Shown here piece by piece: positions 6,373 to 11,666 of a DNA stretch of 15,193 nt (positions are counted from its first letter, which is position 1; the number at the start of each line of letters is the position of its first letter). The position numbers were made by a program, and so were the translations under genes. Below the pieces are notes generated by a model, which made no database searches, was not told the origin of the DNA, and worked only from the letters and a program-made list of their open reading frames with translations. Source of the DNA: an uncultured Microbacteriaceae bacterium (lineage in GTDB: Bacteria > Actinomycetota > Actinomycetes > Actinomycetales > Microbacteriaceae). The DNA lies in the NCBI GenBank assembly GCA_946481135.1, contig CAMLMQ010000055.1, forward strand, positions 1 to 15,193, in the 5' to 3' direction.

Positions 6373-7037
6373 TGTCGGCCGACGCGGTGCGCCTCGGGTT
6401 CCTGCACACCGTGCCCGCGCTCGCCGCACGCTTCGACGCCGACCTCCGCGCCGCCGAGCCGGGCGCGACCGCCGTGCACGTCGTCGACGGGGAGCTGCTC
6501 GCGACCGCGATCCGGTCGGGGGTGGACGCCGCCGTGGATGCCGCGGTCGCGCGTCACGTCGAGGCGCTCGCCGCCGAGGGGGTCGCCACGATCCTCGTCA
6601 CGTGCTCGTCGATCGGCGAGTCCGCCGAACGCGCCGCGGGGGCGGTCGGGGTCCCCGTCGTGCGGGTGGACGCGGCGATGGCCGAGGAGGCCGTGCGCTC
6701 CGCCGGATCCGGGGGCCGCATCGCGGTGCTCGCGACCAACACCGCGACGCTCGGCCCGACCGGGCGGCTGCTCGAGCGCTCCGCCGCCGCGCTCGATCGG
6801 CCGCCCGTCGTCACGACCGAGGTGCTCGCCGAGGCCGGCGCGGCCCGGGCCTCGGGCGACGACGCGCGGGCGGATGCCCTCATCGCCGACGCCGTGCGCG
6901 CCGCCGCCGAGACGGCTGACGTGGTCGTGCTCGCCCAGGCGTCGATGGCTCCCGCCGCCGCGCTCGCGGGGGTCGGCATCCCGGTGCTCAGCTCGCCCGA
7001 GTCGGGTCTCGCCGCCGCGCTCGAGGCCGCACGATGA
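6372..7037 (+). CDS. Asp/Glu/hydantoin racemase family protein with a single cysteine
   Basis: A cytoplasmic protein of 221 residues with the aspartate/glutamate racemase fold. LGFLHTVPAL at the N-terminus, ILVTCSSIGESAE with Cys78, and GGRIAVLATNTATLGPT (114-130) mark the family. Racemases of this group use two cysteines as opposing acid and base. Here Cys78 is the only cysteine in the protein, and the second site reads LAQASM (187-192). It may therefore be a decarboxylase, isomerase or lyase, or act on a sugar-derived acid, rather than racemise an amino acid. The ATG shares one base with the aldolase stop, and the next gene overlaps its stop, so it belongs firmly to the operon. Its role in the pathway is unknown. 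Confidence 0.83.
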   Translation: MSADAVRLGFLHTVPALAARFDADLRAAEPGATAVHVVDGELLATAIRSGVDAAVDAAVARHVEALAAEGVATILVTCSSIGESAERAAGAVGVPVVRVDAAMAEEAVRSAGSGGRIAVLATNTATLGPTGRLLERSAAALDRPPVVTTEVLAEAGAARASGDDARADALIADAVRAAAETADVVVLAQASMAPAAALAGVGIPVLSSPESGLAAALEAAR

Positions 7038-8515
7038 GCGGGCAGGCCGGCCGCGGGGTGCGGCTGCTCGCCTACGCCGATCGGCTCGGAGGTGACATCC
7101 GGCGTCTCGCCGACCTGCTCGACGGCCCGCTCGCCGACCTCGTCGGCGTGCACGTGCTGCCGTTCTACACGCCCTACGACGGCGACGACGCGGGCTTCGA
7201 CCCCGTCGACCACGCCCAGGTCGACCCGCGTCTCGGCTCCTGGGACGACCTCGCCGCCCTGGGTGCGGGACGCGAGGTGACGGCCGACGTCATCGTCAAC
7301 CACGTCTCGCACGAGAGCCCCGAGTTCCTCGACTGGCGGGCCCGAGGAGCGCAGTCCCGCCACGACGGGATGTTCCTGACCTACGACCGCGTCTTCCCCG
7401 ACGGGGCCGGCGAGGCCGAGATCACGGCGTTCTACCGACCGCGACCCGGTCTGCCGTTCACGCCGTACGCCGTCGCGGGGGAGCGGCGGCTCGTCTGGAC
7501 GACCTTCATGCCGACACAGGTCGACCTGGATGTCGCGCATCCCGCGGCGCTCGCCTACCTCGACCGCGTCGTGGGCGCACTCGCCGCGGCGGGAGTCGAC
7601 ATCGTGCGACTCGACGCGGTCGGGTACGCGGTGAAGACGCCGGGCAGCGACTCGTTCATGACCGACGAGACCCTCGCCTTCGTCGAGGCGCTCACCGCGC
7701 GGCTGCGCGACGCGGGCGTGCGGGTGCTCGTCGAGGTGCACAGCCACTACGAGTTGCAGCGGCGCATCGCCCCGCTCGTCGACCTCGTCTACGACTTCGC
7801 GATCCCGGGCCTGCTGCTGCACGCGCTCGGCGACGGCGACATCGCGCCCCTGCTGCGCTGGTTCGACCTCCGGCCGACGAACGCGGTCACCGTGCTCGAC
7901 ACGCACGACGGCATCGGCATCATCGACGCGGGACCCGCGGGCGGGCGGGAGGGTCTCCTCACGGAGGACGACATGCGCGCGATCTTCGCGCGTGCCGCGA
8001 TCGCGACCGGCGGACACTCCGACGTGGCGAGCGTCGTGCCGCAGTGGGCATCCATGCCCCACCAGATCAATGCGACCTTCCCGAGCGTCGTGGACGACGC
8101 CGAGGCGTACGTGCTGTGTCGCGCCGTGCAGTTCCTCGCGCCGGGCGAGCCGCAGGTGTACTACGTCGGGCTGCTCGACGGCCGGGACGACGTCGAGCAG
8201 TTCCTCGCGACCGGGCAGGGCCGCGAGGTGAACCGCCACGTCTACACGCCCGAGGAGTTCCGGGATGCCCTCGCGCGCCCCGTGCCGCAGGCGATCCTCG
8301 CGCTCGCACGCCTGCGCCGCGACCACCCCGCCTTCGACGGGGAGTTCGCGATCATGCGCACCTCGCCGACAGCATTCCGGATGTCGTGGACGCACGGCGA
8401 CGCGCGCCTGATTCTGGATGCCGACTTCGCCCCCGGTGCCCGCACGGTCGTCCTCGACGACGGCACCCGCACCTATCGCGGCCTCCGCGACCTCGCCCAC
8501 ACCCCCGCTGGTTGA
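7034..8515 (+). CDS. GH13_18 sugar phosphorylase (sucrose phosphorylase family)
   Basis: An alpha-glucosyl phosphorylase of 493 residues, expected to split an alpha-glucoside with phosphate into glucose 1-phosphate and the aglycone. VLPFYTPYDGDDAGFDPVDH is the family's N-terminal signature. The catalytic set is Asp194 (RLDAVGY, nucleophile), Glu234 (LVEVHSHY, acid/base) and Asp292 (DTHDGIG, transition-state stabiliser), each two residues beyond its counterpart in the Bifidobacterium enzyme as I recall it. The acceptor loop reads WASMPHQIN (around 338-346) rather than the LDLYQ-type sequence of true sucrose phosphorylase. Glucosylglycerol, glucosylglycerate, sucrose 6-phosphate or another glucosyl-ketose is therefore possible. 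The start is fixed by the ATGA overlap and GAGG at 7023. The Gly-TGA end comes from repeat element F. Confidence 0.9.
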   Translation: MSGQAGRGVRLLAYADRLGGDIRRLADLLDGPLADLVGVHVLPFYTPYDGDDAGFDPVDHAQVDPRLGSWDDLAALGAGREVTADVIVNHVSHESPEFLDWRARGAQSRHDGMFLTYDRVFPDGAGEAEITAFYRPRPGLPFTPYAVAGERRLVWTTFMPTQVDLDVAHPAALAYLDRVVGALAAAGVDIVRLDAVGYAVKTPGSDSFMTDETLAFVEALTARLRDAGVRVLVEVHSHYELQRRIAPLVDLVYDFAIPGLLLHALGDGDIAPLLRWFDLRPTNAVTVLDTHDGIGIIDAGPAGGREGLLTEDDMRAIFARAAIATGGHSDVASVVPQWASMPHQINATFPSVVDDAEAYVLCRAVQFLAPGEPQVYYVGLLDGRDDVEQFLATGQGREVNRHVYTPEEFRDALARPVPQAILALARLRRDHPAFDGEFAIMRTSPTAFRMSWTHGDARLILDADFAPGARTVVLDDGTRTYRGLRDLAHTPAG

Positions 8516-8551
8516 GTAGCGCGCCGCGTGAGCGGCTCGCGTATCGAAACC
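8510..8551 (+). repeat. Palindromic repeat element F
   Basis: A 42-bp unit with the same ends as A and B. Its GGTTGA gives the last Gly codon and TGA stop of the GH13_18 gene. Confidence 0.9.
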
Positions 8552-8568
8552 CCGCCTTCGACGTACCC

Positions 8569-8609
8569 GGTTTCGATACGCGTCGCGCTGCGCGCGGCGC
8601 TACTCAACC
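8569..8609 (-). repeat. Palindromic repeat element G
   Basis: A 41-bp unit identical to D and E some 6.5 kb away. On the minus strand it supplies the final Gly codon and TGA stop of the GH84 gene. Confidence 0.92.
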
Positions 8610-9935
8610 CACGGGTTGGTCGGGCGGGACGCCGGTGTCGTGCTTCGCGGGGTCGGGGACGGGGCGTCCGAGGGCGCGCTCCGCGGCGGTCCGGGCCGTG
8701 TCGCGCGCGAGGCCGTGACGCGCCGTGCGCGCCGCCTCCCACGCCGCCACCACGGCATCGTCGGCGCCGCTCCCGCGCGCGAGGGCGACGGACGCCGTGA
8801 TCACGTCGGCGGTGAGGCCGCCGGCCACCGCCCAGGGGTGCAAGGCCCGCGTGAGCGGGGTGCCGATCGGGATGCCGCCGAGGCCGCGCAGGTCGGCGAG
8901 CAGGCGGTCGAGCGCGGCCTCCGACCCCGCGAACGCCGCGTCGACGGCGGCGGCGAGTTCGGGATGCTGCGTGCGCGAGGGTGGCCAGCTCGACGCTGCG
9001 GCGACGAGGGCCCGCAGCGACTCCGCGTCGGCGCCGGCGACCGCGTGGAGAGCATCCTCTGCGGCCGCTGCGGGGTCGTAGCCGGCCGGGTCGAGCGCCC
9101 ACGCGGCGACGGTGTGCAGCGCGAAGCGGCTCGGCTCGAACTGCACCATCGGGTTCGCGAGGATGCCGTGCAGCCCCGCCGGGTCGGCCGGCCGGCCGAC
9201 GAGCGGCCCGAGGAACGCCCGGGACGGGTCGAAGTCGTTGACGGGAAAGTTGTCCCACAGCACGAGCGGCCGCCCGCCGAACGCGTCCGCCGCCCCCCGC
9301 ACGTGCTCGCTCGTGACCTCGCCGACCACGATGTCGTCGCCCGTCCACGTGACGCCGACGTCGACGCCGAGGGTCTCGTCGAGGCCGTCGCGGTACTCGG
9401 TGCGGCCCGACCCGGCGTAGTCGGTCGGCACCATGAGCAAGGTGCCCCCGAGGCCGAGCGGCCCGAGCACCTCGGCCTCGAACCGGGAGCAGGTCGCGCC
9501 GTGGGCGCGGCCCGACCCGACCGGACCCGAGCCCCAGGCGTGCACATCCCGCGGGTCGTCGAGGCCGTACTCGATGTCGTCGAACAGCAGGGCGAAGCGC
9601 CGGATGCCGAGCGCGTGCAGTGTCCGCACCTTCTCCGCGATCGCGGCGTGGTCGCGCTCGTCGGCGTGCACCATGTCGAGGCCGGGGTGGAGCGCGTAGA
9701 CGACGTCGACGCCCGCGTCCCGTCCGGCTCGGGCGAGTTCGGCGAGGCGTCCGGCCTCATCGTCGGGATAGGGGTCGCGCCACCGGGCGCGGTGCCGGGC
9801 GTCGTCCTTCGGGGCGTAGACGTAGCGGTTCATGCGCCACGACCCGAGTTCGTGCAGCAGGCGGAGGCGTTCGGCGTGACTCCACGGCTCGCCGTAGAAC
9901 CCTTCGATGACGCCGCGGACCGGGAGCCGAGTCAT
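8604..9935 (-). CDS. GH84 beta-N-acetylhexosaminidase (hyaluronidase/O-GlcNAcase family)
   Basis: A glycoside hydrolase of 443 residues, expected to remove beta-linked N-acetylglucosamine by substrate-assisted catalysis. The N-terminus reads RGVIEGFYGEPWS (7-19), MNRYVYAPKDD (35-45), then the catalytic pair FDDIE with Asp119 and Asp120. MVPTDYAG (168-175), VTWTGDDIV and LWDNFPVND (226-234) follow. No signal peptide or cell-wall domain is seen; unlike large secreted clostridial GH84 proteins it is a bare catalytic unit, probably cytoplasmic and acting on imported oligosaccharides. The ATG at 9935 is chosen because it sits directly before the RGVIEGFYG core; a TTG at 9944 is in frame but lies inside the operator-like site. 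Divergent from the ROK gene, with 149 bp between. The stop codon is inside repeat G. Confidence 0.9.
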   Translation of the reverse strand: MTRLPVRGVIEGFYGEPWSHAERLRLLHELGSWRMNRYVYAPKDDARHRARWRDPYPDDEAGRLAELARAGRDAGVDVVYALHPGLDMVHADERDHAAIAEKVRTLHALGIRRFALLFDDIEYGLDDPRDVHAWGSGPVGSGRAHGATCSRFEAEVLGPLGLGGTLLMVPTDYAGSGRTEYRDGLDETLGVDVGVTWTGDDIVVGEVTSEHVRGAADAFGGRPLVLWDNFPVNDFDPSRAFLGPLVGRPADPAGLHGILANPMVQFEPSRFALHTVAAWALDPAGYDPAAAAEDALHAVAGADAESLRALVAAASSWPPSRTQHPELAAAVDAAFAGSEAALDRLLADLRGLGGIPIGTPLTRALHPWAVAGGLTADVITASVALARGSGADDAVVAAWEAARTARHGLARDTARTAAERALGRPVPDPAKHDTGVPPDQPVG

Positions 9936-9938
9936 GTG

Positions 9939-9952
9939 TGGCAACGATACCG
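9939..9952. promoter_or_regulatory. LacI-type operator-like site (copy 2)
   Basis: TGGCAACGATACCG ends three bases before the GH84 start codon and overlaps a possible minus-strand -10, TATCGT. It matches the 10018 copy at 11 of 14 positions and keeps the central CG. Confidence 0.5.
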
Positions 9953-9986
9953 GGCATCGGCGAGGCGACGGGGCGGAGGTCTTCGG

Positions 9987-10016
9987 TTGACCCGCCTCCC
10001 GCCGAGTCCTTAGGAT
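9987..10016 (+). promoter_or_regulatory. Sigma-70-type promoter of the ROK-GmhA-GH38 operon
   Basis: TTGACC (9987-9992) and TAGGAT (10011-10016) are separated by 18 bp. Transcription should begin near 10023, leaving a leader of about 60 nt before ATG 10085. Confidence 0.6.
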
Positions 10017-10017
10017 G

Positions 10018-10031
10018 TGGGAACGATGCCA
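10018..10031. promoter_or_regulatory. LacI-type operator-like site (copy 3)
   Basis: TGGGAACGATGCCA is an imperfect palindrome with central CG, right over the predicted transcription start. It shares 11 of 14 positions with the copy at 4045, including the whole TGGGAACG half-site. Binding here would block the promoter. Confidence 0.6.
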
Positions 10032-10084
10032 GGGACGTCACTTCGACGGCCTCGGGCAGCACTCCCCGAGGCAGGACCACTCGC

Positions 10085-11068
10085 ATGACCGCACCGAGGC
10101 GCTCGACGCTGGCGCTCGACATCGGCGGCACCAAGCTCGCCGTCGGCGTCGTCGACCCCGACGGCACCATCTCCGGGCTGCTCGTGCGGCCGACCGACAA
10201 GCATGAAGGGCCCGACGCGGTGCTCGCCCGGCTCTTCGCGATGGGGCGGGAGGCGATCGCCACCTACGGCGGCGACGTCGCCGCGGTCGGCATCAGCTGC
10301 GGCGGCCCGCTCGACGCCGAGACCGGCGTCGTCATGCGCCCCCTCAACCTGCCCGACTGGGACGACGTGCCGCTCGGACCGCTCGCCGCGCAGGCCTTCG
10401 GCGTGCCCGCCCACCTCGTCAACGACGCCACCGCCGGGATGCTCGGGGAGGCGGCGTTCGGCGCCGCCGCCGGCGCCCGCAACGCGCTCTACCTCACTCT
10501 CTCCACCGGCGTCGGCGGAGGCGCGGTGCTCAACGGCCTCCCGCACCGCGGTGCGGCCGGCAACGGCGGCGAGTTCGGACACGTCATGGTGCGCCCGTTC
10601 GGTCGCCGGTGCACGTGTGGTCGCTTCGGCTGCCTCGAGGCCTACGCGTCGGGAACCTCGATCGCGTCCCGGGCGCGCGACGCCGTGGCCGCCGCGCGCG
10701 AGACGACGGTGCTCGCCGCACTCGAGACCGTCCGCGCCGAGGACGTCGTCGCCGCCGCCCAGTCGGGCGACCCACTCGCGCGTCGCATCTGGGACGAGAC
10801 GCTCGACGTCGTCGGACAGGCGGTCGTCGACCTCGTCAACACCTTCGAGCCCGAGGTCGTCGTGCTCGGGGGCGGCGTCACCCGCTCGGGCGGCGAGCTC
10901 TTCACGCGGGTGCGCGCGATCGTCGACGAGACCGCGATGGCCCCGGCCGCCGCGGCCGTGCGCATCGAGCGCGCCGCGCTCGCCCCCTACGAGTGCCTGG
11001 TCGGCGCCGCCGTCCACGCCGCGAGCCGCATCGACGAGACCAGCATCGAGGAGACCAGTCATGTCTGA
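10085..11068 (+). CDS. ROK-family sugar kinase
   Basis: A cytoplasmic kinase of 327 residues. LALDIGGTKLAVG (9-21) is the ATP phosphate-binding motif, LVNDATAG with Asp114 is the catalytic base, and EFGH (His166) plus CTCGRFGCLE (Cys176, Cys178, Cys183) is the ROK zinc site. There is no N-terminal helix-turn-helix, so it is an enzyme, not a ROK repressor. Glucose, N-acetylglucosamine, mannose or fructose are the usual substrates; lying between a GlcNAcase and an alpha-mannosidase, GlcNAc or mannose is likely but not shown. The start ATG has AGGA at 10073-10076, eight bases upstream, and a good promoter. Its last eight bases overlap the isomerase gene. Confidence 0.9.
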   Translation: MTAPRRSTLALDIGGTKLAVGVVDPDGTISGLLVRPTDKHEGPDAVLARLFAMGREAIATYGGDVAAVGISCGGPLDAETGVVMRPLNLPDWDDVPLGPLAAQAFGVPAHLVNDATAGMLGEAAFGAAAGARNALYLTLSTGVGGGAVLNGLPHRGAAGNGGEFGHVMVRPFGRRCTCGRFGCLEAYASGTSIASRARDAVAAARETTVLAALETVRAEDVVAAAQSGDPLARRIWDETLDVVGQAVVDLVNTFEPEVVVLGGGVTRSGGELFTRVRAIVDETAMAPAAAAVRIERAALAPYECLVGAAVHAASRIDETSIEETSHV

Positions 11069-11666
11069 GTCAGCCCCCGCCGGGCCCCGCGACTGGATGC
11101 ACACGCAACTCGACGACCACGAACGCGTCGCGGCGGCCGTGCACGCGATGCTGCCCGACGTGCGGCGGGTGGGCGAACTGCTCATCGAGGCCTACTCGGG
11201 CGCCGGCATCCTCTACACCTTCGGCAACGGCGGCAGCGCCGCCGACGCCCAGCACTTCACGGGCGAGATCATCGGCCACTACAAGCGCGACCGCCGGCCG
11301 CTGCCCGCCGTCACCTTGTCGACCGACTCGACGACGATGACCTGTATCGCGAACGACTACGACTACGCCGACGTGTTCAGCCGCCAGGTGCAGGCGCTCG
11401 CGCGCCCCGGGGATGTCGTGGCCGCCTTCACGACGAGCGGCAAGAGCCCGAACATCGTGTCGGCTCTCGCGGCGGCGCAGGCGAACGGCGCCACCACGGT
11501 GCTCTTCGGCGGCGGCGACGGCGGACCCGCGAAGGCCCACGCCGACCACGCGCTCATCGTCCCGTCGACGACGACCCCGCGCATCCAGGAGATGCACACC
11601 TTCATGCTCCACGTGATCAGCGAGATGATCGACGCGTGGGCCGACGCAGACCAGGAGTACGCATGA
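11061..11666 (+). CDS. SIS-domain sugar-phosphate isomerase, GmhA (phosphoheptose isomerase)-like
   Basis: An SIS-fold protein of 201 residues. YTFGNGGSAADAQHFTGE (52-69), LSTDSTTMTCIANDY (86-100), TTSGKSPNI (124-132) and RIQEMH (174-179) follow GmhA closely. The GmhA metal and catalytic ligands are present with the right spacing: His65, Glu69, Gln176 and His184. GmhA converts sedoheptulose 7-phosphate to heptose 7-phosphate for lipopolysaccharide or glycan precursors. This organism type should lack LPS, and the gene lies between a sugar kinase and a mannosidase, so an aldose/ketose phosphate isomerisation in catabolism is equally possible. GAGGAGA at 11048-11054 supports the start. It overlaps the ROK gene by 8 bp and the GH38 gene by an ATGA junction. 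Confidence 0.87.
   Translation: MSESAPAGPRDWMHTQLDDHERVAAAVHAMLPDVRRVGELLIEAYSGAGILYTFGNGGSAADAQHFTGEIIGHYKRDRRPLPAVTLSTDSTTMTCIANDYDYADVFSRQVQALARPGDVVAAFTTSGKSPNIVSALAAAQANGATTVLFGGGDGGPAKAHADHALIVPSTTTPRIQEMHTFMLHVISEMIDAWADADQEYA

Larger units (their letters stand above)
8510..8609. terminator. Putative bidirectional terminator formed by repeats F and G
   Basis: F and G are inverted around a 17-nt loop (8552-8568). Their outer 13 and inner 14 bases pair perfectly, giving a long hairpin between two convergent genes. There is no U-tract, so function as a terminator or RNA-stabilising stem is inferred from structure and position. Confidence 0.55.

Noticed and set aside
6554..8500. 648-codon antisense frame opposite the racemase and GH13_18 genes
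   Set aside because: It spans two well-supported genes, has no recognisable motif and has the composition of an antisense shadow.
1885..8609. Composite transposon bounded by the two repeat clusters
   Set aside because: No transposase, no target duplication seen, and the genes inside match the flanks in composition; the repeats better fit interspersed gene-end palindromes.
9936..9944. TTG start for GH84 at 9944
   Set aside because: It adds only three residues and lies in the operator-like site; ATG 9935 is adjacent to the conserved core.
10085..11068. ROK-family transcriptional repressor
   Set aside because: No N-terminal helix-turn-helix; the protein starts directly with the ATP-binding DIGGTK motif.
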